Shown: positions 42,242-50,429 of the stretch, in pieces
Layout of the letters: the number at the start of each line of letters is the position of its first letter
How positions within the stretch are numbered: position 1 is the first letter of the stretch
Assembly (NCBI RefSeq): GCF_021602025.1
Contig: NZ_BQHW01000006.1
Location: 62,001 to 126,000, forward strand
DNA length: 64,000 nucleotides
DNA from: Pseudomonas ceruminis
GTDB lineage: Bacteria > Pseudomonadota > Gammaproteobacteria > Pseudomonadales > Pseudomonadaceae
Reading direction: 5' to 3'
The notes under the pieces: generated by a model
Seen by the model: only the letters and a program-made list of their open reading frames with translations
Told to the model about the DNA's origin: nothing
The model's database searches: none
Program-made: the position numbers and the translations under genes

Positions 42242-43303
42242 ATGACCAACAATCGCAAAACCCTGTTCATTGGCTCGGTGCTGGCCGTGGCCGTGTTGGC
42301 CGGAGTCATCGGGCCCTGGATATTTGGCAGCGACCACCGCCAGCGTACCAATGACGCTTATGTGATCGCCGACTACACCGTGGTCGCACCCAAAGTCGCC
42401 GGCTTCATCAAGGAGGTGCTGGTGGAAGACAACCAGCAGGTCACGGCTGGCCAGTTGCTGGCGACCATCGATGCCCGTGACTATCAGGCCGCGCTGGATG
42501 CCGCGCAGGCGCAGTTGCTGGTAGCCCAGGCGCAAAGCGCCGATGCCCGCGCCACGCTTGAACGCCAGGCCGCGCTGATTGCCCAGGCCGAAGCCGCAGT
42601 GAAAGCGGCCCAGGCCGAAGCGGCTTTCGCCGACCATGAAGTCAACCGTTACAGCCGCCTGGCCGAGCAGGGGGCTGGCACCGTGCAGAACGCCCAGCAG
42701 GCGCGCAGCGGCGTCGATCAGGCCCGCGCACGCCTGGCCAATGCCCAGGCAGCGCTGCTGGCGGCGCGCAAGCAGGTGGACATTCTCACGGCCCAGGTGG
42801 CCAGCGCCGATGGCCAGCTCAAGCGTGCCGAAGCCGGCCTGGAAAAGGCCCAGCTCGACCTGTCTTACACCCGTATCACTGCGCCGGGGGACGGCATGGT
42901 GGGCGAACGCGCCCTGCGCGTCGGCGCCTACGTCACCCCCGGCGCCCGTCTGCTGTCGGTGGTGCCATTGCAACAGGCCTATGTGGTGGGCAATTTCCAG
43001 GAAACCCAGCTGACACACGTGCAACCAGGCCAGCCGGTGAGCATCAGCGTCGACACCTTTTCCGGCGAGAAACTGCAAGGCCATGTGGAAAGCATCGCCC
43101 CGGCCACCGGCGTGACCTTCGCCGCAGTCAAGCCAGACAACGCCACCGGCAACTTCACCAAGGTGGTGCAACGTATCCCTGTGAAGATCGTTTTCGATGA
43201 CGGCCAGCCACTGCTCGCCCGCCTGCGGGTTGGCATGTCGGTGGAAGCAACCATCGACACCCGTGGCGACACGCTCGACGGCAAAGAGGTAAGCGCACGA
43301 TGA
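42242..43303 (+). CDS. HlyD/EmrA-like membrane fusion protein
   Basis: 353 residues. An N-terminal membrane helix (about 8-28) is followed by the lipoyl half (AYVIADYTVVAPKVAGFIKEVLVEDNQQVTAGQLLATID), a long alanine/glutamine-rich coiled hairpin (about 85-205) and a beta-barrel domain ending near 345. It connects the MFS pump to the NodT duct. The start is 28 bases after the MFS stop. Its stop overlaps the next gene by 4 bases. Confidence 0.92.
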   Translation: MTNNRKTLFIGSVLAVAVLAGVIGPWIFGSDHRQRTNDAYVIADYTVVAPKVAGFIKEVLVEDNQQVTAGQLLATIDARDYQAALDAAQAQLLVAQAQSADARATLERQAALIAQAEAAVKAAQAEAAFADHEVNRYSRLAEQGAGTVQNAQQARSGVDQARARLANAQAALLAARKQVDILTAQVASADGQLKRAEAGLEKAQLDLSYTRITAPGDGMVGERALRVGAYVTPGARLLSVVPLQQAYVVGNFQETQLTHVQPGQPVSISVDTFSGEKLQGHVESIAPATGVTFAAVKPDNATGNFTKVVQRIPVKIVFDDGQPLLARLRVGMSVEATIDTRGDTLDGKEVSAR

Positions 43304-44754
43304 AACCGGCATTACGCTTGAGCCCGTTGCTGCTGGCCATGTTGCTGACCGGCTGCACCATGGGCCCGGACTTCCTGCGCCCCGACAGCCAGGCACCGCG
43401 ACAGTGGGCGCCGCTGCAAGGCGAGGCGGCGGCCAGCCAGCCCCAGGCCGAACCGCTGGAACTGCGCTGGTGGGAGTCCTTTCACGATGCCCAGCTCAGC
43501 GCTTTGATCCAGCGTGTTGTCGAACGCAACCTCGACTTGCAGATGGCCAGCGCGCGGCTGCTGCAAAGCCGTGCCTTGCGCAGCACTGTGGTTGCCGACG
43601 AAGTACCGTCGGTGGACGCAACCGCGGGCTACAGCCGTGCTCGTAACAGTGCCGAAGGCCTGAGCGACCCGTCCGGCAAGGCGGGTAAGGAGGCTTTCAA
43701 CCTTTGGCAGGGCGATCTGGTGGCAGGTTGGGAGCTGGATCTGTGGGGCCGCGTGCGGCGCCAGGTCGAGGCTGCCGATGCCAGCGTCGAAGTGGCCGAG
43801 AACGACCGCCGTGGCGTGTTGCTGGCCTTGCTGTCGGAAACCGCCGGCAACTACATCCAGCTGCGTGCCGTGCAGCGCACCCTCGATGTGACCCAGGACA
43901 ATCTCAGGGTCGCCCAGCACAGCCTGAAGCTGTCCCAGGATCGTCAGGCCGAAGGTGTTGCCACGCGCCTGGATGTGGCCCAGGCCAGCGCCCAGGTCGC
44001 TTCGATCGAGTCGCGCCTGCCAAGCCTGCAAGCGCGACGTGATGACCTGATCAACGCCCTCAGCCTGCTCGCCGCCGAACCGCCGCGTAGCCTGCAGGCT
44101 GAATTGCTCAAGGGCGGCGAGTTGCCCGCGCCGCAACAGACGTTTGCCATTGGCTTGCCGTCCGAACTGGCCGAGCGCCGCCCGGATATTCGCCAGGCCG
44201 AGGCCCGCCTGCATGCCGCCACCGCCAGCATTGGCGTGGCGCAGGCGGATTTCTACCCGAGCATCCGGCTGTCGGGCAGTGTCGGTTTCCAGGCCATGCA
44301 GCTGTCAGACTTCGGTGGCTGGGATTCGCGGCGGTTTGCCTTCGGGCCGCAGATGTCGCTGCCGATCTTCGAGGGCGGCCGGCTCAAAGGCACCCTGCAA
44401 CTGCGCGAGGCGCAGCAGCAGGAAGCCGCGCTGAACTACCGCAAGGTGGTGCTGGGCGCCTGGCATGAAATTGACGATGTGCTACGCCTGTACAACGCCA
44501 GTCAGTTGCGCCGTGATTCCCTGGCCGAGGCAGTGCGGCAGAACCGCATCGCCCTGGAAACCGCCCAGCGTCAGTATGTAGAAGGGGCGGTGGACTTTCT
44601 CAACGTGCTGACGGTGCAAGGGGCGCTGCTGGCCAGCGAGGAGCAGTGGATCGACAGCTCGGCCGCGGTGTCGCAGGCGCTGGTGGGGCTGTACAAGGCG
44701 CTGGGTGGTGGCTGGCAGGCGTTCGATGAGCAGCCGACGAATTCTCACAGTTAG
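43300..44754 (+). CDS. Outer-membrane efflux lipoprotein (NodT/OprM family)
   Basis: 484 residues. The lipoprotein signal MKPALRLSPLLLAMLLTGC anchors Cys 19. TMGPDFLRPDSQAP after it is the typical MGPDY-like start of OprM relatives. Two efflux repeats follow, with RWWESFHDAQLSALIQRVVERNLDLQMASARLLQSR and FGGWDSRRFAFGPQMSLPIFEGGRL. It provides the exit duct for the EmrAB-like pump. Confidence 0.92.
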   Translation: MKPALRLSPLLLAMLLTGCTMGPDFLRPDSQAPRQWAPLQGEAAASQPQAEPLELRWWESFHDAQLSALIQRVVERNLDLQMASARLLQSRALRSTVVADEVPSVDATAGYSRARNSAEGLSDPSGKAGKEAFNLWQGDLVAGWELDLWGRVRRQVEAADASVEVAENDRRGVLLALLSETAGNYIQLRAVQRTLDVTQDNLRVAQHSLKLSQDRQAEGVATRLDVAQASAQVASIESRLPSLQARRDDLINALSLLAAEPPRSLQAELLKGGELPAPQQTFAIGLPSELAERRPDIRQAEARLHAATASIGVAQADFYPSIRLSGSVGFQAMQLSDFGGWDSRRFAFGPQMSLPIFEGGRLKGTLQLREAQQQEAALNYRKVVLGAWHEIDDVLRLYNASQLRRDSLAEAVRQNRIALETAQRQYVEGAVDFLNVLTVQGALLASEEQWIDSSAAVSQALVGLYKALGGGWQAFDEQPTNSHS

Positions 44755-44767
44755 AGAGGAAGCACAG

Positions 44768-45562
44768 ATGCATATTTCCTTGAACGGCAAGCGCGCCATT
44801 GTCAGCGGTTCCACCGCCGGCATTGGCCTGGCCATCGCCATCGGCCTGGCCGAGGCGGGCGCCGAAGTGGTCCTCAATGGCCGCACTCAGGCCCGTGTCG
44901 ACGAAGCCCTCAAGGCCGTGCGCGAACGCTTGCCACAAGCACGCATCATCGGTATCGCTGCCGATCTCGGTAGCAAGGACGGTGCGCAAAAGCTGTTCGA
45001 TCAGGTGCCGCATACCGACATCCTGGTGAACAACCTCGGCATCTTCGAACCCAAACCGTTCTTCGAGATCGAGGATGAAGACTGGCAGCGCTTCTTCGAC
45101 GTCAACGTACTCAGTGCGGTGCGCCTTTCGCGCCACTATGCCCGGGGCATGGTCGAGCGCAAATGGGGGCGGGTGGTGTTCCTGTCCAGCGAGTCGGCGC
45201 TGCAGATTCCAACTGAAATGATCCATTACGGCATGACCAAAACTGCGCTGCTGGCGGTATCGCGCGGGTTGGCCGAAACCTTGGCTGGCACCGGGGTCAC
45301 GGTGAACGCGGTATTGCCGGGGCCTACCCGTTCTGAAGGGGTGGGTGACTTCTTTGCCAGACTTGCGCAGGAGCAGGGTGTATCGACCGAAACGCTGGAA
45401 GCCAACTTCCTGGCCGAGCATCGGCCGACGTCGCTGATCAAGCGGCTGGCGACGGTGGAGGAGGTGGCCAACATGGTGGTGTACTTGGCGTCGGTGCAGG
45501 CCAGTGCAACTACGGGGGCTGCTTTGCGGGTTGATGGCGGGGTATTGCGTTCCATTGCGTGA
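44768..45562 (+). CDS. Short-chain dehydrogenase/reductase
   Basis: 264 residues, classical SDR. The cofactor motif is GSTAGIGLAIAIG (about 14-26), followed by NNLG where NNAG is usual, a catalytic serine in FLSSESAL (about 141-148), and YGMTK (the YxxxK site near 156-160). It lies 13 bases after the efflux duct gene, so it belongs to the same operon and may modify the exported compound or a related toxic carbonyl. The substrate is unknown. The ATG at 44768 follows GAGAGGAAGCAC. Confidence 0.88.
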   Translation: MHISLNGKRAIVSGSTAGIGLAIAIGLAEAGAEVVLNGRTQARVDEALKAVRERLPQARIIGIAADLGSKDGAQKLFDQVPHTDILVNNLGIFEPKPFFEIEDEDWQRFFDVNVLSAVRLSRHYARGMVERKWGRVVFLSSESALQIPTEMIHYGMTKTALLAVSRGLAETLAGTGVTVNAVLPGPTRSEGVGDFFARLAQEQGVSTETLEANFLAEHRPTSLIKRLATVEEVANMVVYLASVQASATTGAALRVDGGVLRSIA

Positions 45563-45573
45563 TTGCCGGATCT

Positions 45574-45616
45574 GGTATCGACCCCTTCGCGGCGTTGCCG
45601 CGAAGGGGTCGATACC
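45574..45616. terminator. Long perfect hairpin between convergent SDR genes
   Basis: A perfect 20-base stem (45574-45593 with 45597-45616, GGTATCGACCCCTTCGCGGC on the left arm) with a 3-base loop, between the stops at 45562 and 45630. The outer bases TGCC/GGCA extend it. The CCCCTTCGCGG core is of the P. putida repeat type. It probably ends both transcripts. Confidence 0.8.
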
Positions 45617-45629
45617 GGCAGTCGAAAAC

Positions 45630-46454
45630 TCAGAGGGGACGCAGTAGGCCAAAGCGCTTGCGCAACGCCCAATCCAGCAACCGCCGCGGCAGCAACCGGG
45701 CCATCAACGGCAAGGCTGTGCTGCCATTCCCCAACCGCAGCACCGCTGGCACTGACGGCTTGCTGACCGCCGCCAGCACCCCTTGGGCAAATACCGCCGC
45801 CGATGTCGGCTTGTCCTGTGAAGCCCGCGCCCGCGCCTGCACCTGCTCACGCAACGGCCACCATGGCGAGTCCGCCGCCAGCACCTGCTCGGCCTGGCGC
45901 TGGGCATTGCTGGCAAACTGCGAAGCAATCGCCCCCGGCTGAACTTGCATCACCTGCACACCGAAGGGCGCCAGTTCCAGGCGCAAGGCGTCGCTCAGGG
46001 CATGTACTGCGGCCTTCGAGGCGCAGTAGGCACCGGCGAATGGCGTGACCAGTACGCCGGAGACGCTGCCGATATTCACCACCAGGCCGCGTGAGCGGCG
46101 TAGCAGCGGGAACAGTGCGCGGGTAACGCCGACCACGGCGAAGACATTGGTTTCGAACTGTGGGCGCAGGGCGTCCACGCCGCCATCGAGCAACGGGCCC
46201 ATGGCGCCGTAGCCTGCGTTGTTGATGAGGATGTCAAGGCGGCCATGGTGCGTTTGCAGCTCCTCGGCCAGGCGTACCAGGGCCGCGCCGTCATTGACAT
46301 CCAGCTGGCGGGCGATGAACCCGGCAGTGGCCAGGCGCTCGACGTCTTCGGCTTTGCGGGCAGTGGCCCAGACATCGTGGCCGGCATCGCGGAAGGCGTC
46401 GGCCAAAGCGCGGCCGATGCCGCTGGAACAACCGGTGATCAGGACGGTGGGCAT
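45630..46454 (-). CDS. Short-chain dehydrogenase/reductase
   Basis: 274 residues. The cofactor site TGCSSGIGRALADAF (about 7-21), NNAGYG (about 78-83), catalytic Ser in GSVSG and YCASK (YxxxK) are intact. The C-terminal 60 residues are basic and hydrophobic (LMARLLPRRLLDWALRKRFGLL), as in SDRs that associate with membranes or act on lipids or retinol-like substrates. The substrate is unknown. It is on the minus strand, downstream of the 154-residue membrane protein gene. Confidence 0.88.
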   Translation of the reverse strand: MPTVLITGCSSGIGRALADAFRDAGHDVWATARKAEDVERLATAGFIARQLDVNDGAALVRLAEELQTHHGRLDILINNAGYGAMGPLLDGGVDALRPQFETNVFAVVGVTRALFPLLRRSRGLVVNIGSVSGVLVTPFAGAYCASKAAVHALSDALRLELAPFGVQVMQVQPGAIASQFASNAQRQAEQVLAADSPWWPLREQVQARARASQDKPTSAAVFAQGVLAAVSKPSVPAVLRLGNGSTALPLMARLLPRRLLDWALRKRFGLLRPL

Positions 46455-46517
46455 GGGGGAGGGCCTTGGGTCTGAGTTAAAGGTGGTGTCTGTGCTGCTT
46501 CCTCACGGGGCACCGGA

Positions 46518-46982
46518 TCAATTGGCGAAGGTGCCTTGCAGATGCTCGGCACGAAACTCCAGTGTCTGCGGCCGATACCCGGACCGCAGTGGCGGCAATG
46601 GCAGGCAATCCTGCCACTCAGCGCCAGGCTGCAGCTCACCGGGCCCACGATAGCGCGGTGCGCTGTAGGTGTTTTCGGCAAGGTTGACGGTATCGCCCGG
46701 CGCATAGGCGCCCACCCGCCAACGCAGTTCGGTCAGCGGCGCTTTGTTGCCATTTTTCATGCGCACGCGCAGGGCGCGGTCGGCCGGGCATTGCTCGGGG
46801 GCATAGGTCAGACGCAGGTCCAGACGCGCCAGTTGAGAGGCTTCGCGGCTGTCCTGCCAGATCACAAGCAGGGCTACCAGGGCCAGGCCACAGGCGGCCG
46901 CCAGGGAGATCGGCAGGGCTTTGGCCGGGTACCGTAGCAGCAGCACCAGCCAGGTGAGGATGAGCAGGGCTCCGATGATCAT
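46518..46982 (-). CDS. Unrecognised two-helix membrane protein
   Basis: 154 residues. Two N-terminal membrane helices (about 2-16 and 22-42) precede a beta-rich periplasmic or cytosolic domain with LRLTYAPEQCPADRALRVRMKNGNKAPLTELRWRV and ELQPGAEWQDCLPLPPLRSGYRPQTLEFRAE. The pattern suggests a small immunoglobulin-like domain (two cysteines, near 66 and 128). I do not recognise the family. It is next after algA on the same strand but separated from it by palindromes (47046-47089), so it is probably an independent unit. The ATG at 46982 starts the first helix. Confidence 0.7.
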   Translation of the reverse strand: MIIGALLILTWLVLLLRYPAKALPISLAAACGLALVALLVIWQDSREASQLARLDLRLTYAPEQCPADRALRVRMKNGNKAPLTELRWRVGAYAPGDTVNLAENTYSAPRYRGPGELQPGAEWQDCLPLPPLRSGYRPQTLEFRAEHLQGTFAN

Positions 46983-47045
46983 GGGGCGTGCAGACCTAGA
47001 TTGGGCGGTCCGACCATCGTAGCAGGGAGGGCTGGCGCCCTCCAA

Positions 47046-47089
47046 TTGCCGGCAAGCTGGCTTGCCGGCAATGGGCCGCAACGCGGCCC
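47046..47089. repeat. Tandem palindromes after algA, REP-like
   Basis: Two hairpins: TTGCCGGCAAGC-TG-GCTTGCCGGCAA (12-base perfect arms, 47046-47071) and GGGCCGC-AAC-GCGGCCC (47073-47089). They begin 12 bases after the algA stop in the direction of transcription, so they probably act as the end of the alginate transcript or as an mRNA-protecting 3' structure. Confidence 0.7.
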
Positions 47090-47100
47090 CAGGGCGCTGC

Positions 47101-48555
47101 TTACTGCGCGATGGTCTTCACCGAAACCCCTCGCTCCACCGGTGTGGAGGTGCGCCCATACACATCCTCGAAACGCTCGATATCATCTTCGCCCAGATAG
47201 CTGCCCGACTGCACCTCGATGATCTCCAGCGGGATCTTGCCTGGGTTGCGCAGGCGGTGGATCGAGGCGATCGGGATGTAGGTCGACTGGTTTTCGGTAA
47301 GCAGGAACACATTCTCGTCACAGGTCACCTCGGCCGTGCCCGACACCACGATCCAGTGCTCGGCGCGGTGATGGTGCATCTGCAGCGACAGGCTGGCGCC
47401 CGGCTTGACAGTGATGTGCTTGACCTGGAATCGGCCACCCATGTCCACCGAGTCGTACGAGCCCCACGGACGATACACTTCCAGGTGGTTCTGGGTTTCG
47501 CTGCGGCCTTGCGCGTCCAACGTCTTGACCATCTGCTTGACGCCCTGGACCTTGTCCTTGTGGGCAATCATCATCGCGTCCTTGGTTTCGACCACGACGA
47601 TGTTCTCCAGGCCGATCACCGACACCAGCTTGCCATTGCCGTGGATCATGCAGTTGCGGCTGTCCTGTACCACCACATCGCCCTTGGTGACGTTGCCGTC
47701 GGCGTCCTTCTCGTGCACCTCCCACAACGAAGACCAGCACCCCACGTCGCTCCAGCCAGCGGTCATCGGCACCACACAGGCGCGCTGGGTCTTCTCCATC
47801 ACCGCGTAGTCGATGGAATTGTCCGGGCAGCAGGCGAAGGTGGCTTCATCGATGCTCAGCACATCGCCGTCTTGCTGGCTGCGCTCCAAGGCCAGGACGC
47901 AGGTGTCGTAGATGTCGGTGTCGTGCTTTTTCAGCTCTTCGAGGAAGCGGCTTGCGCGGAACAGGAACATGCCGCTGTTCCAGAAGTAGCCACCGGCCCG
48001 GACGAACTCGGCGGCACGTTTTTCGTCAGGCTTCTCGACAAACTGCGCGACCCGGGCCACGCCTTCGGGCAGCAGGGCGTCCTGGCTGGAGCGAATGTAG
48101 CCATAGCCGGTTTCAGGCTTGGTTGCCGGTACGCCAAACAGCACCATCTCGCCTCGCTCGGCGGCAACGGTGGCCAAGGCCAAGGCGCGTTGCAGCGCCT
48201 TCTGGTCATCGATGACGTGGTCGGCCGGCAGCACCAGCATCAAATCGTCGCGGCCTTCGTTGACCAGCTTCATGGCGGTCATCGCCACGGCGGGGGCGGT
48301 GTTGCGGCCAAATGGCTCCATCAGGATGGCCTGGGTTTCGAGCTGCAGGGCAGCGAGCTGTTCCTGAACGATGAACTTGTGGTCTTTGTTGCAGACCACG
48401 ATGGGCGCGTCCATGCCTTCGAACGCCAGGCGCTCGAGGGTTTGCTGGAACAGCGTGTGCTCGCCGGTCAGCGCCAGAAACTGCTTGGGGAACTGCTTGC
48501 GCGACAGCGGCCACAGACGCGAACCGCTACCACCAGAAAGAATTACCGGGATCAT
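47101..48555 (-). CDS. algA: AlgA: mannose-6-P isomerase / GDP-mannose pyrophosphorylase
   Basis: 484 residues. Bifunctional enzyme giving mannose 6-phosphate and then GDP-mannose, the substrate of AlgD. The N-terminal nucleotidyltransferase has the GDP-mannose signature LSGGSGSRLWPLSRKQFPKQFL at about 7-28 and FVEKPDEKRA near 173. The C-terminal cupin isomerase (about 350-480) has the metal-binding pattern LQMHHHRAEHWIVVSG. Cytosolic. Last gene of the alginate operon, 37 bases after algF. Confidence 0.97.
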   Translation of the reverse strand: MIPVILSGGSGSRLWPLSRKQFPKQFLALTGEHTLFQQTLERLAFEGMDAPIVVCNKDHKFIVQEQLAALQLETQAILMEPFGRNTAPAVAMTAMKLVNEGRDDLMLVLPADHVIDDQKALQRALALATVAAERGEMVLFGVPATKPETGYGYIRSSQDALLPEGVARVAQFVEKPDEKRAAEFVRAGGYFWNSGMFLFRASRFLEELKKHDTDIYDTCVLALERSQQDGDVLSIDEATFACCPDNSIDYAVMEKTQRACVVPMTAGWSDVGCWSSLWEVHEKDADGNVTKGDVVVQDSRNCMIHGNGKLVSVIGLENIVVVETKDAMMIAHKDKVQGVKQMVKTLDAQGRSETQNHLEVYRPWGSYDSVDMGGRFQVKHITVKPGASLSLQMHHHRAEHWIVVSGTAEVTCDENVFLLTENQSTYIPIASIHRLRNPGKIPLEIIEVQSGSYLGEDDIERFEDVYGRTSTPVERGVSVKTIAQ

Positions 48556-48592
48556 GTTGTTTCTCCAATAAGGTCGTTAACGAGGCAGGGGA

Positions 48593-49240
48593 TCAGTGAG
48601 TGGACACAGGGCGGGTGACCCAGACCGGTGACAGGCTGTTGCCGCTGCCGGTGACGTACAGCACGGCGGCTTCGCCACGCTCCAGGGCGACAGGTTTGAC
48701 GTCGCTGACCTTCTTGTCGCCTGCGTACAGGGCCAGGTTGACCTTGACCGGGTTGATCTCCCGTTCGCCACGGCCTTTGGCGGCTACCGGCGTGACCACT
48801 TCGGTCTTGCCGTCAGCGGTCTTCAGGGTCAGCGACTGGTCGCTCAGGTTCTGCACGCGGACCAGGGCTTTCTGCTTGTTCTTGAACGGCGGCTCTTCGA
48901 TCAGTTGCGGGTTGCCGCTGCTGCTGTTGACCAGTGTGTAGTACTTGTCCGAGGCCAGCTTGACCGGCACGCTCTTGCCACCCACTTGGGCGGTGTAGTC
49001 ACCACCTGGCAGGAAGCTGAAGTCGCTGCTGGCCTGGGCGCCGACCTGTTTGATCTGGGTGTTGCCGACGCTGGCAGCCGCCGGGCTGCCAGCTGCGTTG
49101 TACAGGCGCACGAAAGTCGAGCCTTTCGGTGCGGTCGGGCCGTACAGCGCGGCGTCGGCCCCGGCGAAGGCCTGCATCGAAGCCAGAGAAAGGCCGGCCG
49201 CGAGGGTGAGGGCTTTGGCAATGGAAGTCTTGGTAGTCAT
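48593..49240 (-). CDS. algF: AlgF alginate acetylation protein
   Basis: 215 residues. The signal peptide ends at AFA (about 26), and the mature part is a periplasmic two-domain beta protein (DAALYGPTAPKGSTFVRLYNAAG at the start). It is needed with AlgI, AlgJ and AlgX for O-acetylation of mannuronate residues, perhaps as an adaptor. The ATG at 49240 follows GAGAGGAACACGC; the frame upstream of it has no signal peptide. Confidence 0.95.
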   Translation of the reverse strand: MTTKTSIAKALTLAAGLSLASMQAFAGADAALYGPTAPKGSTFVRLYNAAGSPAAASVGNTQIKQVGAQASSDFSFLPGGDYTAQVGGKSVPVKLASDKYYTLVNSSSGNPQLIEEPPFKNKQKALVRVQNLSDQSLTLKTADGKTEVVTPVAAKGRGEREINPVKVNLALYAGDKKVSDVKPVALERGEAAVLYVTGSGNSLSPVWVTRPVSTH

Positions 49241-49260
49241 GTGCGTGTTCCTCTCTACGT

Positions 49261-50424
49261 TCAGTGGTCCGTCCGATTGGACGACAGGGCCAGGTTTTCT
49301 TCGGGTTTTCGGGAGTTTTTCAGTTGCGCGATCCAGTGCGGATCGAAGCTGCTGAGGTCGTTTTTCATTGGCAGATAACGCTCGGGGAATTCCCACACCA
49401 CCACCTGGGGTGCGGCGTTCTTGAAAGCATCGCTTTGCAGGTACTTGAGCATCGGCAGCAACGGGCCGTGGCCGTCTTCGGCGTAGTTGGCGACATCGCT
49501 GCGCAGCGCCTGCTGCAAAGCACCGAGGAAGTTCCAGTGCGGGTTGGCGCTGTAGCTGGTGCCGACCAGGGCGACTGGGATCTGGCTGTCGGCGAACAGC
49601 GCGTCGCCGGCATCGCCGTTGGCCTCGGCTGGGTGTGTGGTGCGCTGTTGCAGATTGTCCGGAGTCGGCAACAGGTTGCTGAACAGCGGGTCGAGTGGCA
49701 GGAAGTTGGTCAGGTCGCCTTTGTACGGCGCTGTGTTGCCCGCTTCAGTGATGAAGGTCTGCGGGTCGCCATTGAGCAGGCTCTGGCGGCTGACCGCCTC
49801 GGCCAAGGCTTGCGCGGCGACTTCAGCACCCATCGGCGTCCAGTGGGTGTCGGTGCGCAGGAATACCTGGCCACGTGCCTTGGCCTGTTCCAGCGATGCC
49901 ATCAGGTCAGGGGCGAACACGTTGGCCTGACGCGCCTGGGCGTGGAACTGGTTGTACAGGTCATCGTGCAAACTGGCGGGCCGTTCCTTGCCGATGTACT
50001 CGGCGTAGACCCGCGCCTTGGCCGGGATGATCGCCAGTACCAGCTGACAACCGTGCTTTTGCAGGGTGTCGCGCACGCCACGGATCAGCGCCAGGTTCTC
50101 CTGCATCAGTTGGTCGGCGCCGGCAGCAGGTTTGAATTCTTCATCACTGAACAGCCACTGGTCGCGGCCAAGCACCACGCCCGGACGGCCTTCGTTGAAC
50201 AGCTTGAAGTCCAGGGCAGCCCAGAGGTTGGTGCCCAGGCGTTTGATCGGGAACTGGTCGTCGTAATGGGTTTCGGCAGCCTTGGCCAGCTTGCCGTTGA
50301 GCAGGGTCATCTGCTCGGTACGCTGGAAACTTTGCAGACCGCCAGTGGACCAGACGCCCATGCCTACCAGCAGGCCGAGAAACGACAGGGAGTAAGTGAT
50401 GCGTAATGTCCGGGTCATGGTCAT
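49261..50424 (-). CDS. algJ: AlgJ alginate O-acetyltransferase
   Basis: 387 residues, periplasmic face of the inner membrane with one N-terminal helix (about 8-28) as signal-anchor. SGNH-like fold with the catalytic DxH in LRTDTHWTPMG and the serine in VGTSYSAN, both intact. It acts on alginate or as an acetyl relay between AlgI and AlgX. The start may be the ATG at 50424 or that at 50418 (MTRTLRI), which matches relatives better; the ribosome site GAGG suits either. Confidence 0.95.
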   Translation of the reverse strand: MTMTRTLRITYSLSFLGLLVGMGVWSTGGLQSFQRTEQMTLLNGKLAKAAETHYDDQFPIKRLGTNLWAALDFKLFNEGRPGVVLGRDQWLFSDEEFKPAAGADQLMQENLALIRGVRDTLQKHGCQLVLAIIPAKARVYAEYIGKERPASLHDDLYNQFHAQARQANVFAPDLMASLEQAKARGQVFLRTDTHWTPMGAEVAAQALAEAVSRQSLLNGDPQTFITEAGNTAPYKGDLTNFLPLDPLFSNLLPTPDNLQQRTTHPAEANGDAGDALFADSQIPVALVGTSYSANPHWNFLGALQQALRSDVANYAEDGHGPLLPMLKYLQSDAFKNAAPQVVVWEFPERYLPMKNDLSSFDPHWIAQLKNSRKPEENLALSSNRTDH

Positions 50425-50429
50425 CAACC

